From positions 2,170,001 through 2,234,000 of the forward strand of contig NZ_CP051651.1 of the NCBI RefSeq assembly GCF_012848175.1: DNA of 64,000 nt. Direction: 5' to 3'. The notes below the pieces were generated by a model. That model was not told the DNA's origin. It did no database searches and saw only the letters and a list, made by a program, of their open reading frames with translations. The DNA is from Xanthomonas campestris pv. badrii. GTDB lineage: Bacteria; Pseudomonadota; Gammaproteobacteria; Xanthomonadales; Xanthomonadaceae. Positions 25,484 through 34,286 of this stretch are shown piece after piece; positions within the stretch are counted from its first letter, which is position 1; every line of letters starts with the position of its first letter. The position numbers were made by a program, and so were the translations under genes.

Positions 25484-25753
25484 CTAGCCGGTTTCACCCG
25501 GCGCAATCGCCTCGATCGACAAGGCATGGATGTCGGTCTGCATCATCTCGCCCACGGCTGCGTAGACCGCCCGATGACGCGCCAGCGGCGGCTTGCCGGC
25601 AAACACGGCACTGACGAGCCGCACATTGAAATGCCCGCGCCCGTCGCGTGCGCCGGCATGGCCGGCGTGCCGAGCGCTGTCGTCCACCACCTCCAGCTCG
25701 GTCGGCGCCAGGGCTGCCTGCAGCGCCACGCGGATCCGCTCGACCCGGCTCAT
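25484..25753 (-). CDS. BolA-family protein
   Basis: 89-residue cytoplasmic protein of the BolA/IbaG family, which in characterised members pairs with monothiol glutaredoxins in iron-sulfur handling. It starts [20 protein letters not shown]. It shows the class II KH-like pattern and the conserved [15 protein letters not shown] segment, ending [13 protein letters not shown]. The ATG at 25753 overlaps the stop of the yciI-like gene (ATGA), so the two are translationally coupled. The segment [22 protein letters not shown] resembles the HxGHF-type region of BolA proteins. Confidence 0.92.
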   Translation of the reverse strand: MSRVERIRVALQAALAPTELEVVDDSARHAGHAGARDGRGHFNVRLVSAVFAGKPPLARHRAVYAAVGEMMQTDIHALSIEAIAPGETG

Positions 25754-26049
25754 GGCAGCACCCGCCGGAACGGCCGGACCTCGGTGCGCACATACACGCC
25801 CGCTTCCACGTACGGATCGGCATCGGCCCAGGCGCGCGCATCTTCGAGTGCGTCGAATTCGGCAATCACCACACTGCCGCTGAAGCCGGCCGGACCCGGG
25901 TCCTCCGCATCGATGGCCGGGCATGGCCCTGCCACCAGCAGTCGCCCGGCCGCCGCCAACGCCTGCAGGCGCGCCAGATGCGCCGGTCGCGCCTGCTGCC
26001 GCGCCGCCAGTGCGTCGGCGCCGTCATACCCTTCGATTACGTACCACAC
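25750..26049 (-). CDS. YciI-family protein
   Basis: 99-residue protein of the YciI/YCII-related ferredoxin-like family. I chose GTG at 26049, giving [10 protein letters not shown], because GGTGAGGTGG lies just upstream as ribosome binding site; a longer frame to 26262 has no conserved sequence. The usual [21 protein letters not shown] block carries the conserved His, and [18 protein letters not shown] is typical of the C-terminus. The function of the family is poorly defined. It is coupled to the bolA-like gene downstream. Confidence 0.88.
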   Translation of the reverse strand: MWYVIEGYDGADALAARQQARPAHLARLQALAAAGRLLVAGPCPAIDAEDPGPAGFSGSVVIAEFDALEDARAWADADPYVEAGVYVRTEVRPFRRVLP

Positions 26050-26417
26050 GCGCCACCTCACCCGGAACTTGAAGATCACCCGGGGGATTCTAGCCGGCCC
26101 GGCGCTGGACACCGCCCCCGCGCACGCATTACCCTTGGCAGCACTGCACACGCAACCGGACGCAGCGGCCCGTCGGCCCAGGCTCAACGCTCTTCCCGAC
26201 GACCGATTCGCTGCCCACCGCCGGCCCGCGTAGACGACCTCCTCGCTGTTCCGTCGCCGCATGCCACACGGCGCCTGCTTGCAGATGGATTGGCGTATGT
26301 AGATTTGTGGGATCGTGCCGGCGCAGGCACGACATTGATCGCAATAACTTCAAGGCAAAGCCCTGCAGGCGCGGCTCAAGACCGCGGCCGGCGACCGTAA
26401 GACCCGATGTCGACCTG
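26050..26417. other. Divergent intergenic region, yciI / scpA
   Basis: About 370 bp between the divergent yciI and scpA genes. It must hold both promoters, but I see no convincing -35/-10 pair, no RNA gene and no credible small ORF. Confidence 0.4.
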
Positions 26418-27323
26418 ATGAATTCCGAACTCGCGCACGCCGCGACTCCGCCAGCCACGAGCGCGCCGCCACAGCAGCAGGAAATGCCGCTGGCGGTGGT
26501 GCATGGGCAACCGGTGCTGCAGATCCCGCAGGATCTGTATATCCCGCCGGATGCGCTGGAAGTCATCCTGGATGCCTTCGAAGGTCCCTTGGACCTGCTG
26601 CTGTACCTGATCCGCCGGCAGAACCTGGACATCCTGGACATCCCCGTCGCCGAGATCACCCGGCAGTACGTGGACTACATCAATGTGATGCAGGAGCTGC
26701 GCTTCGAACTGGCGGCCGAATACCTGGTGATGGCCGCGATCCTGGCCGAGATCAAATCGCGCATGCTGTTGCCGCGCCCGCCCAGCCAGGATGGCGAAGA
26801 AGAAGATCCGCGCGCCGAACTGGTGCGCCGCCTGCAGGAATACGAGCGCTTCAAGCAGGCTGCCGAAGACCTGGACACCCTGCCCCGCATGGGCCGCGAC
26901 AGTGCGCCGGTGCAGGCGCACCTGCCCGAGCGCGCCGCGGTCAAGCTGCCGCCGTCGGTGGAATTGAAAGAAATGCTGATGGCGCTGTACGACGTGCTCA
27001 AACGCGCCGAGCTGTTCACCGGGCACGCGATCAAGCGTGAGGCGCTGAGCGTGCGCCAGCGCATGGGCGATGTGCTCGGCCGCCTGGACGACGGCAAGTT
27101 CTACCGTTTCGAATCGCTGTTCACTGCCGAGGAAGGCAAGCTCGGCGTGCTGGTCACCTTCCTGGCGCTGCTCGAATTGGCCAAGGAGCAGTTGCTGGAC
27201 ATCGTGCAGGAAGCGCCGCTGGCGCCGATCTACGTGAAGTCGCTGGCGTTGGGAAATACCAATGCGCCGTTGCAATTCTCCAGCGAATTCGACGACAGCG
27301 ATGCCGCCAACGAACCTATCTGA
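26418..27323 (+). CDS. scpA: Segregation and condensation protein A
   Basis: 301-residue kleisin subunit that bridges the SMC ATPase heads in the bacterial condensin complex. The start is the ATG at 26418 (MNSELAHAAT); the longer frame upstream is Arg/Cys-rich. The N-terminal kleisin region is FEGPLDLLLYLIRRQNLDIL near residues 55-75, followed by IPVAEITRQYVDYI and EYLVMAAILAEIKSRMLLP. The C-terminal winged helix includes FLALLELAKEQLLDIVQEAPLAPI. The first 50 residues are Ala/Pro/Gln-rich and extend beyond typical ScpA. scpB follows 13 bases later on the same strand, the usual scpAB pair. Confidence 0.96.
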   Translation: MNSELAHAATPPATSAPPQQQEMPLAVVHGQPVLQIPQDLYIPPDALEVILDAFEGPLDLLLYLIRRQNLDILDIPVAEITRQYVDYINVMQELRFELAAEYLVMAAILAEIKSRMLLPRPPSQDGEEEDPRAELVRRLQEYERFKQAAEDLDTLPRMGRDSAPVQAHLPERAAVKLPPSVELKEMLMALYDVLKRAELFTGHAIKREALSVRQRMGDVLGRLDDGKFYRFESLFTAEEGKLGVLVTFLALLELAKEQLLDIVQEAPLAPIYVKSLALGNTNAPLQFSSEFDDSDAANEPI

Positions 27324-27336
27324 AGCCGATCACCGA

Positions 27337-28512
27337 ATGGATCAAGCGCTGATCACCCGCATCATCGAAGCCGCCCTGCTGGCGAGCAGCCAGCCGCTGA
27401 CGCTGGCGCAGCTGCAGGGCCTGTTTCCGGAAGAAGAACCGGCGCCGCCCGGCAGCGTCGAGCGCGCACTGGAATCGCTGCGCGAGGCCTGTACCGAGCG
27501 TGGCGTGGAACTGGTCGAAGTGGCCTCCGGCTTCCGCTTCCAGGTCAAGGCCGATGTGCATGGCTGGGTCGCCCGCCTGTGGACCGAGCGCCGCACCAAG
27601 TACACCCGCGCCACGCTGGAGACCCTGGCCCTGATCGCCTACCGCCAGCCGATCACCCGCGGCGAGATCGAGCAGGTGCGCGGTGTGGCGGTCAGCAGCA
27701 ACATCATCCAGGCGCTGGAAGAGCGCGAATGGATCCGCGTGGTCGGCCACCGCGACGTGCCCGGCAAGCCGGCGCTGTTCGGCACCACCAAGGGCTTTCT
27801 GGATTACTTCGGGCTCAAGCGGCTGGACGAGCTGCCGCCATTGTCCGAGTTGAAGGACATTGCCGAGCTCGAACCACAGCTGCCGCTGGACCGCGATGGC
27901 CAGCTGGATGGCGCAGTCCCGGCATCGGCATCGATGCAGGCCGAGCAGGACGCGGCAGATCCCGACGTGGGCGACGCCGATGCGGCCGACGCTGATGCAG
28001 GCGATGACGCAACCGGCGGCGATACGGATGCAGTTGCCGATGTGGGCGACACCCCCTCAACGGCAGATGCCGGCGCCACATCGGCCGAGTCCAGCGACAA
28101 CGGCGCCGCTGCGGCCGGTGAAGACAACGCTGCACCCGCCGATAACGGCAATGAGTCAGACGATGACATCGAGGATGCTGCTGCGCAGACCGGCAGCGCA
28201 GCTGATGAGGCGGCGGAGGTCGCGCAGGAGCAACGCCGCCACGACGTCGGCAGCCGCGACAACCGCGATGCCGACGCGCAGCACCCAGGCACACCGCAGC
28301 ACCCCGAGCCCGCCTCGGCGCAGGACCCGAACACGCAACACCCCGATGCCGCCCGCGAGGGCGACCCCGACACCGCGCCGGGTACGCGCGCGGATGCAGT
28401 GAACGAAGACGAAGACAACGCCGTCGCGACGACGACCGTGGCTGTTGACGAAGCCGATTCCGACCCAGAGGCCGACCCGCAACGCGGCGGCCGGAGCCAG
28501 ACACATGAGTGA
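27337..28512 (+). CDS. scpB: Segregation and condensation protein B with long acidic tail
   Basis: 391 residues; bacterial ScpB is usually about 180-250, so nearly half is extra. Residues 1-190 are the conserved double winged-helix domain (TRIIEAALLASSQPLTLAQL, FRFQVKADVHGWVARLWTER, ALIAYRQPITRGEIEQVRG, LFGTTKGFLDYFGLKRLDEL). ScpB dimers bind ScpA in the condensin. From about 195 to the end the protein is a low-complexity acidic Asp/Ala/Glu/Gly-rich tail with many DADA/DDA runs, probably disordered. The ATG at 27337 follows scpA by 13 bases, and its stop overlaps the rluB start by eight bases. Confidence 0.95.
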   Translation: MDQALITRIIEAALLASSQPLTLAQLQGLFPEEEPAPPGSVERALESLREACTERGVELVEVASGFRFQVKADVHGWVARLWTERRTKYTRATLETLALIAYRQPITRGEIEQVRGVAVSSNIIQALEEREWIRVVGHRDVPGKPALFGTTKGFLDYFGLKRLDELPPLSELKDIAELEPQLPLDRDGQLDGAVPASASMQAEQDAADPDVGDADAADADAGDDATGGDTDAVADVGDTPSTADAGATSAESSDNGAAAAGEDNAAPADNGNESDDDIEDAAAQTGSAADEAAEVAQEQRRHDVGSRDNRDADAQHPGTPQHPEPASAQDPNTQHPDAAREGDPDTAPGTRADAVNEDEDNAVATTTVAVDEADSDPEADPQRGGRSQTHE

Positions 28513-30109
28513 CACCCCCCGCAAGCTGTCGTTGAACAAGCTTTCCCTCAAGCGCGACAGCGCGCCCGAAGCGCCCAAGCTGGAAGAGCGCCTGCACAAG
28601 GTGCTGGCCCAGGCCGGCCTGGGTTCGCGCCGCGCGCTGGAGCAGCGCATCGCCGATGGCCTGATCAAGGTCAATGGCGCCGTCGCGCAGACCGGCATGT
28701 CGGTGCGCAGCGGCGACAAGATCGAGCTGGACGGCCGCAGCTTCGTGGCCAGCGCGCTGACCGAACCGTCGCGCGTACTGATCTACAACAAGCCCGAAGG
28801 CGAAGTGACCACCCGCGAAGATCCCGAAGGCCGCCCGACCGTGTTCGAGTCGCTGCCGGCATTGAAGGGCTCGCGCTGGATCGCCATCGGCCGGCTGGAC
28901 ATCAACACCACCGGCCTGCTGCTGCTGACCACCGACGGTGAGCTGGCCAACGCGATGATGCATCCCTCCTACGAGGTCGAACGCGAGTACGTGGTGCGCG
29001 TGCGCGCCCCGGAAGGCGAACAAACCGTTTCCGACGCCATCATCGAGCGCCTTTCGCGCGGCGTGCTGCTGGAAGACGGTGGCGCCAAGTTCGACGAGAT
29101 CGAACGCATCGGCGGCACCGATTCGCACGACTGGTTCCGCGTGGTGGTCAAGGAAGGCCGCAACCGCGAAGTGCGCCGGCTGTGGGAATCGCAGGGCTGC
29201 CAGGTCAGCCGCCTCAAGCGCAGCCGCTACGGCAAGATCTCGCTGCCGCGCGAGCTGCTGCGCGGGCAGTCGGTGGAAGTGGCGCAGGACAAGGTCGACG
29301 CGCTGCGCGCCGAACTCAAGCTGGAAGAAGGCGCGCCTTCGGCATTGACGCTGCAGCCGGTGATCGGCCAGCGCCGCGCCGCCAAGTCCACCGTGCATGT
29401 GTCGCGCGATGGCCGCAGCAATGCCTACGTCAATGGGCAGACCTCCGGCGCCGATGAAGGCCGCGAGCTGCGCCGCTTCGACAACTTCCGCGAAGAACGC
29501 GGCGGCCGCGGTCGCGGCAAGCCCGGCGGTTTCAAGGGCGGGCTAACCGTCAGCGGCGAAGCCGCTGCCAAGCAGTCGCAGCAGCGCCCGTTCAAGCAGC
29601 GCGGCCCGGCCAAGGGCGACCGCTCGTTGCCGGACGGCAACCCGGCTGCGTTCCGCAGCTGGTATGTGCCCGATGGCGTCAGCACCGGTCCGAGCGGTCA
29701 TCGCAATGCCGGCCCCGGTGGCAACGGCACCGGCCAGGCGCGCCCGTATGCCAAGAAGGGGCCGGGCGGTGCACGTCCGGGTGCCGGCGGCGGCCCGGGG
29801 CGCGGCGGTGCCGGTGGTCAGGGTCAGGGTCAGCGCAAGCATCCCTACGGTCATCCGGGCAATGCGCCGATCTTCCCGTCCGACCACGCCACTCCGGGCT
29901 TCAATCCGTATGGGGCAGCGCGTCCTGCCGGCCGCCCCAGCGGCGGCCGTCCGGGTCCGGGCGGCAACCGCGGCCCGGCATCGGCCAATCGTGGTCCCGG
30001 TGGCGCGCGTGGCCCCGGTGGTCCCGGCGGCGCTCCGCGTGGCCCGGGCGGCCGTCCGCCGGGCGGTGGCAACCGTCGCCCGCCCGGTGGCGGCAATCGC
30101 GGTCGCTAA
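28505..30109 (+). CDS. rluB: 23S rRNA pseudouridine(2605) synthase RluB, with Gly/Pro/Arg-rich tail
   Basis: 534 residues. Residues about 25-85 are an S4 RNA-binding domain (RLHKVLAQAGLGSRRALEQR). The RsuA/RluB catalytic domain follows, with the active-site Asp in GRLDINTTGLLLLT near 140 and EGRNREVRRLWESQGCQVSR near 220. The family pseudouridylates 23S rRNA at U2605. From about residue 310 to the end a disordered, strongly basic Gly/Pro/Arg-rich tail (GGARGPGGPGGAPRGPGG and similar) adds some 220 residues, an RGG-like RNA-binding extension. The ATG at 28505 overlaps scpB. The scpA-scpB-rluB order is common in gammaproteobacteria. Confidence 0.95.
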   Translation: MSDTPRKLSLNKLSLKRDSAPEAPKLEERLHKVLAQAGLGSRRALEQRIADGLIKVNGAVAQTGMSVRSGDKIELDGRSFVASALTEPSRVLIYNKPEGEVTTREDPEGRPTVFESLPALKGSRWIAIGRLDINTTGLLLLTTDGELANAMMHPSYEVEREYVVRVRAPEGEQTVSDAIIERLSRGVLLEDGGAKFDEIERIGGTDSHDWFRVVVKEGRNREVRRLWESQGCQVSRLKRSRYGKISLPRELLRGQSVEVAQDKVDALRAELKLEEGAPSALTLQPVIGQRRAAKSTVHVSRDGRSNAYVNGQTSGADEGRELRRFDNFREERGGRGRGKPGGFKGGLTVSGEAAAKQSQQRPFKQRGPAKGDRSLPDGNPAAFRSWYVPDGVSTGPSGHRNAGPGGNGTGQARPYAKKGPGGARPGAGGGPGRGGAGGQGQGQRKHPYGHPGNAPIFPSDHATPGFNPYGAARPAGRPSGGRPGPGGNRGPASANRGPGGARGPGGPGGAPRGPGGRPPGGGNRRPPGGGNRGR

Positions 30110-30136
30110 GGCCTGGCGGCAGGCACCTGCAATAGG

Positions 30137-30164
30137 AAACGGCCCTGCAAGGGGCCGTTTTCAT
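30137..30164 (+). terminator. Terminator after rluB
   Basis: A 9-bp perfect stem (AAACGGCCC/GGGCCGTTT) with a 6-base loop ends in TTT and T-rich sequence, 28 bases after the rluB stop. The A-rich left arm lets it also act on the minus strand. Confidence 0.8.
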
Positions 30165-30327
30165 ATGCGCCTGCCGGCGGCGTGGCAGCAGGTTCAGTGC
30201 CACGAGCCAGGACTGCAGCAAGGTTGCCTGCACAGGCGGATCGACGATCGTGGCCTCGCGCAACCGGCAGGTGCCACGTAATCGCCACACGCGCGCCCGC
30301 AGGCGCGCGCGGTCCCGATGGAACGGC

Positions 30328-30765
30328 TTACTTGCGGCGCTCGATCACGAAGTTGCCGACATTGACGCCCAGGTCCACGCCCTCGCCGGTGCCGGCCAGG
30401 GCCAGCGAGATGTCGCCCTTGGTGACCACCTGTGCGGTGCTGGACTTCACCACGCCCGCATGCGCTTCAGCCGCTGCGTAGGTGCCGAACAGATCGTTCA
30501 GGCTGTAGGCACCGGAGAAGGAGCCGCGGCCGCCGACGATCTTGGACTTGCCCACCGTCAGGCCGCCGCCCTTGCTGGAGATCTTGACCGGAATCACCGC
30601 ACCGTTGTCGCACTTGATGGTGCCGGTGCCGCTGGCGGTCTTGTAGAACACCGACCAGCCGGACAGGTTGAACGAGAGCTGGCAATCGATATTGCCGGCG
30701 GCCTGCGCCTGCGGAGCCAGCGTTGCCGCGCCGAGCAGCGCGAGAAGAGACAGGGACTTGATCAT
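30328..30765 (-). CDS. Small exported protein of unknown function
   Basis: 145 residues with a clear signal peptide (MIKSLSLLALLGAATLAPQA, cleavage near AQA-AGNID). The mature part has two cysteines (NIDCQLSF and IKCDNGAV) that could form a disulphide. It is rich in Gly/Ser/Val beta-strand pattern: SGWSVFYKTASGTGTIKCDN, GGLTVGKSKIVGGRGSFSGA, VTKGDISLALAGTGEGVDLG. It is probably a periplasmic beta-sandwich or barrel of a conserved but uncharacterised family; I cannot name it. It is transcribed alone, convergent with rluB. Confidence 0.8.
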   Translation of the reverse strand: MIKSLSLLALLGAATLAPQAQAAGNIDCQLSFNLSGWSVFYKTASGTGTIKCDNGAVIPVKISSKGGGLTVGKSKIVGGRGSFSGAYSLNDLFGTYAAAEAHAGVVKSSTAQVVTKGDISLALAGTGEGVDLGVNVGNFVIERRK

Positions 30766-30930
30766 GTATGCGGTGCCGGTGGTGGAAGTGGCCGCGAGAC
30801 TAGCAGCGCCGATGTGGCAGCCGCGACAACGTCCACCGCCCTGCGCGACTGCCGTTCAGCCCAGCATTAGCTGGCCGCTGCGGTGTCTGCGCTGCTGCAA
30901 ATCGCGCCCACGGAATGGGATCATGCCGGC

Positions 30931-31698
30931 ATGTCACGCCCTGCCCTCCTGCTGTTTGCCGCCGCCCTGGCCTCGCCGCTCGCGCATGGCGCCGAAGCCA
31001 TTCCCACCCAGGCCTATACCGTGGTGCGCAGTTATCCGCACGACACCAGCGCCTTCACCGAAGGCCTGTTCTATCGCGATGGCTATCTCTACGAAAGCAC
31101 CGGCGAGCTGGGCCAGTCGCGGGTGCGCAAGGTCGAGCTGGAGACCGGCCGGGTGTTGCAGCAGGCGCAGACGCCGCTTCCCTACTACGGCGAAGGCATC
31201 GTGGCCTGGGAGGACCGGCTGATCCAGCTGACCTGGCGCAACCAGCGCGGCTTCATCTACGACCTGGCCACGCTGTCGCCACGCGCGCAGTTCAGCTATC
31301 CCGGCGAGGGGTGGGCCCTGACCAGCGATGCGCACACCCTCTACATGAGCGACGGCAGCGCGCGCATCCGCAAGCTCGATCCGCAGAGCCTGAAGCAGAC
31401 CGGCAGCATCGCCGTCACCGCACGCGGCCGGCCACTGGACAATCTCAACGAACTGGAATGGGTCAAGGGCCAGCTGCTGGCCAACGTCTGGCTGACCACC
31501 CGCATCGCGCGCATCGACCCGGCCAGCGGCAAGGTCATCGCCTGGATCGACCTCAAGGCGCTGGTACCGGAGGCGGACACCCTGACCGACCCGACCAACG
31601 ACGTGCTCAACGGCATCGCCTACGACGCCGAGCACGACCGCCTGTTCGTCACCGGCAAGCGGTGGCCCAAGATCTATGAGATCAAGGTGGGTGAGTAG
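30931..31698 (+). CDS. Glutaminyl-peptide cyclotransferase (bacterial/plant-type five-bladed propeller)
   Basis: 255-residue exported enzyme that converts N-terminal glutamine of peptides to pyroglutamate. The signal peptide is MSRPALLLFAAALASPLAHG-AEA. The family is recognised by SYPHDTSAFTEGLFYRDGYL, YESTGELGQSRVRKVELETG, LTWRNQRGFIYDL, LNELEWVKGQLLANVWLTTR and the C-terminal NGIAYDAEHDRLFVTGKRWP. X. campestris has a structurally characterised homologue of this type. The ATG at 30931 gives the signal peptide; the frame extends upstream without conserved sequence. It is periplasmic by prediction. A GGGAATC tract begins two bases after the stop. Confidence 0.93.
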   Translation: MSRPALLLFAAALASPLAHGAEAIPTQAYTVVRSYPHDTSAFTEGLFYRDGYLYESTGELGQSRVRKVELETGRVLQQAQTPLPYYGEGIVAWEDRLIQLTWRNQRGFIYDLATLSPRAQFSYPGEGWALTSDAHTLYMSDGSARIRKLDPQSLKQTGSIAVTARGRPLDNLNELEWVKGQLLANVWLTTRIARIDPASGKVIAWIDLKALVPEADTLTDPTNDVLNGIAYDAEHDRLFVTGKRWPKIYEIKVGE

Positions 31699-31700
31699 CT

Positions 31701-31944
31701 GGGAATCGGGAATCGGGAATCGTAAAAGCGACATTGTCGGCGCTGATGACGTTGTCAGCGAATCGAGATTGTGCGGCCGCGTTTTATGGATGCCAGGAGC
31801 TTTCGGCCTCGTAGGCGGGAGCGCTTCTGCCAGTGCTCGAAACCCGAAGCCGCGTAAGCCCGGTATCAAAATCAGCGAAGGCTCAACACACCAGCCCACC
31901 GCTTTACCGATTCCCGATTCCCGATTCCCCAATCCCGATTCCCG
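31701..31944. repeat. Paired GGGAATC / GATTCCC tracts between convergent genes
   Basis: Three tandem GGGAATC units (31701-31721) start just after the cyclotransferase stop. GATTCCC units (31909-31944) abut the stop of the nitrilase on the other strand. The arms are inverted and enclose about 190 bp with no gene I recognise. Confidence 0.8.
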
Positions 31945-32745
31945 CTATTCCGGGAAGACGAAGGCATCGGCATCCAGCATCGCCGGGAAACGGGCGCGGT
32001 GGTCGGCCAGGGCGGCGGCGCTGATGGTGGTGGTGACCACCTGTTCGCGTTCGCGGATTTCCACCTGCGGCTGGCCGAGGAAATCGATCACCGCGCTGTC
32101 GCCGGCGTAGTGCAACTGATTGCCGTCCACGCCGATGCGGTTGACCGCAGCGACGAAGCACAGGTTTTCGATCGCGCGCGCGCGCAACAGCGTCTTCCAG
32201 GCATAGGCGCGTGCCGATGGCCAGTTGGCCACGAACAGCTGCAGATCGAAATCCAGCTGGCCGGGCCGCTCCACATCGAAGCGGTTGCGACAGAACACCG
32301 GAAAACGCAGGTCGTAGCAAACCTGCGGATTGATCCGCCAGCCCTTCCAGTCGACGCAGAGGCGATCGCGCCCGGCCGCATAACGCAGATGCTCGTTACC
32401 GTAGCGGAACAGGTGGCGCTTGTCGTAATGCTGCAGCGCCCCGTCTGGCGTGGCCCATAACAAACGATTGAACACGCCGTGCTCGGTACGCAACTGCACG
32501 CTACCGGTTACCGCCGCCCCCAGCCGCGCGGCCTGCGCGCGCACCCAGTCCACGGTCGGCCCGTCCATGCCCTCGGCCTTGTCGATGGCATCGTTGGAAA
32601 ACCCGCTGGTGAAGGTCTCCGGCAGGATCACCAGATCGGTCTGCCCGGCTAGCGGCTCCAGCAATCCAGCGTAATAGTCGCGATTGCCAGCCGGGTCATG
32701 CCAGCGGGTATCGCCTTGGATCAGGGAGATGCGAAGGTCGTGCAT
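31945..32745 (-). CDS. Nitrilase-family omega-amidase-like hydrolase (YafV-like)
   Basis: 266-residue carbon-nitrogen hydrolase. The catalytic triad is readable: LVILPETFTSGF near residue 43 (Glu), HYDKRHLFRYGNEH near 112 (Lys) and NPQVCYDLRFPVF near 145 (Cys). The YDLRFP context is typical of the Nit2/YafV omega-amidase group, which hydrolyses alpha-ketoglutaramate and related omega-amides. The next gene upstream on the same strand is a YbdL-like aminotransferase whose glutamine-dependent reaction yields this type of substrate. No Shine-Dalgarno sequence is visible because a C-rich repeat tract lies ten bases upstream of the ATG. Confidence 0.9.
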   Translation of the reverse strand: MHDLRISLIQGDTRWHDPAGNRDYYAGLLEPLAGQTDLVILPETFTSGFSNDAIDKAEGMDGPTVDWVRAQAARLGAAVTGSVQLRTEHGVFNRLLWATPDGALQHYDKRHLFRYGNEHLRYAAGRDRLCVDWKGWRINPQVCYDLRFPVFCRNRFDVERPGQLDFDLQLFVANWPSARAYAWKTLLRARAIENLCFVAAVNRIGVDGNQLHYAGDSAVIDFLGQPQVEIREREQVVTTTISAAALADHRARFPAMLDADAFVFPE

Positions 32746-32754
32746 GGTGAGACT

Positions 32755-32888
32755 CGGGAATGGAGAATCGGGAATAGGGAATCGAACAGCGGTTTAATGA
32801 GGGCGTCATGTCATCGAGCCAGTGCAGATTCAGATCAAAAGCGGCCGACCGCTCTTACGATTCCCGAATCCCCATTCCCGATTCCCGG
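32755..32888. repeat. Inverted GGGAATC/GATTCCC tracts between aminotransferase and nitrilase
   Basis: A degenerate GGGAATC tract at 32755-32783 abuts the nitrilase start, and a GATTCCC tract at 32859-32888 ends four bases from the aminotransferase stop. They are inverted and enclose about 75 bp. Confidence 0.8.
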
Positions 32889-32892
32889 CTCG

Positions 32893-34041
32893 TCAGAGCC
32901 TGCGCAAACGCTCGATCGCCGCATCCAGTGTCGCATCGTTCTTGGCGAAGCACAGCCTTGCCAGGCGCTGACCCGCCGGGGCATTGTCGTAGAACGGCGA
33001 CAACGGAATCGCGGCCACGCCCTTTTCGATCGTCAGCCACTTCACGAATTCGGTATCTGGCAGATCGCTGATCGCCGAGTAATCCACCAGCTGGAAATAG
33101 CCGCCGGGCACCGGCAGCGGCTTCAGGCGGGTGGTCAGCAGCTGCTCGCGGAAGCGGTCGCGCTTGGCCTGGTAGAACGCGCCCAGCTGCTCGTCGTGCT
33201 CGGGCTCGTCGCGGATCATCGCAGCAAAAGCGTGCTGGGCCGGGCCGAAGCTGGTGAAGGTGTTGTACTGGTGCACCTTGCGGAATTCGGCGGTGAGCGC
33301 CGGCGGGGCGATCGCATAGCCGATCTTCCAGCCGGTGCAGTGATAGGTCTTGCCGAAGCTGGAGATCACAAACGCGCGTTCGCGCAACTGCGGCCAGCGC
33401 AGTACCGACTCGTGGCGGCGGCCGTCGAACACGATGTGTTCGTAGACCTCGTCGGAGAGCAGGAAGATGTCGGTGCCACGCAGCAGTTCGGTCAGCGTCT
33501 GCAGGTCGGCGGCCGAGAGCATCGCGCCGGACGGGTTATGCGGCGAGTTGATCATCAGCAGGCGCGTCTTCGGCGTGATCGCCGCGCGCAGCGCCTCCCA
33601 GTCCACGGCGAAGGTCTGCGGGTGCAGCGCCACGTGCACCGCGCGCGCGCCGGCCAGCTCGATCGCCGGCTCGTAGCAGTCGTAGGCCGGGTCCAGCACG
33701 ATCACCTCTTCGCCCGCGCGCACCACCGCGTGGATGGCGTTGAAGATGGCCTCGGTGGCGCCGCTGGTGACGGTGATCTCGGTATCGGCATCGACCTGCG
33801 CGCCGTAGCAGCGCTGCGCCTTGCCGGCGATGGCCTGGCGCAGTACCGCCACGCCGGTCATCGGCGGGTACTGGTTGTGGCCGGCGGCCATGGCCTTGGT
33901 CAGTTCGTCGACCAGCCGCTGCGGCACCGCGAAATCGGGAAAGCCCTGGCCCAGGTTGACCGCGCCGTGCTCGGCCGCCAGCTGCGACATGACGGTGAAG
34001 ATGGTGGTGCCCACCTTGGGCAGCTTGGTCGTGAGGGGCAT
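32893..34041 (-). CDS. ybdL: PLP-dependent aminotransferase, YbdL-like (methionine/glutamine aminotransferase)
   Basis: 382-residue fold-type I aminotransferase. It opens [34 protein letters not shown] is the substrate-specificity segment of this group. The PLP site includes [25 protein letters not shown] and the Schiff-base lysine in [17 protein letters not shown] near residue 232, and the C-terminal Arg region [11 protein letters not shown] is present. E. coli YbdL prefers methionine and also uses glutamine, His and Phe. The adjacent omega-amidase makes a glutamine-transaminase/omega-amidase pair likely, for example closing methionine salvage from 2-keto-4-methylthiobutyrate (inference). 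Confidence 0.9.
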   Translation of the reverse strand: MPLTTKLPKVGTTIFTVMSQLAAEHGAVNLGQGFPDFAVPQRLVDELTKAMAAGHNQYPPMTGVAVLRQAIAGKAQRCYGAQVDADTEITVTSGATEAIFNAIHAVVRAGEEVIVLDPAYDCYEPAIELAGARAVHVALHPQTFAVDWEALRAAITPKTRLLMINSPHNPSGAMLSAADLQTLTELLRGTDIFLLSDEVYEHIVFDGRRHESVLRWPQLRERAFVISSFGKTYHCTGWKIGYAIAPPALTAEFRKVHQYNTFTSFGPAQHAFAAMIRDEPEHDEQLGAFYQAKRDRFREQLLTTRLKPLPVPGGYFQLVDYSAISDLPDTEFVKWLTIEKGVAAIPLSPFYDNAPAGQRLARLCFAKNDATLDAAIERLRRL

Positions 34042-34286
34042 CGCGCCAGTCCGGTCAGCAATCGGGGGACCGCGAGTGTACGCAAAGCGGCCCGGCCGGT
34101 GCGCCAGGCGCCCTGCAAAACAGCATTCGCGGACACATCACGCCACGCGCAAGCGCCCCGGCGGCGGCCATCGTCGTTACAATGCGCGCCCTGCTTCACA
34201 GCGTGTCGCGCCGGTTGCCTGTTGGCGATGGCCCGGCACCCGCTCGCCCACCCCATGCCGTCCTGCGACGGGAGTCCGCTGCGCCG
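34042..34286. other. Divergent promoter region ybdL / ccmA
   Basis: 245 bp between divergent genes. TACAAT at 34178-34183 resembles a -10 element for ccmA, but there is no acceptable -35 element 16-18 bases upstream. I see no repeats or other sites. Confidence 0.35.

Noticed and set aside
34178..34183. TACAAT as the -10 element of the ccm operon
   Set aside because: No acceptable -35 element lies at 16-18 bp, so I mention it only as a weak possibility.
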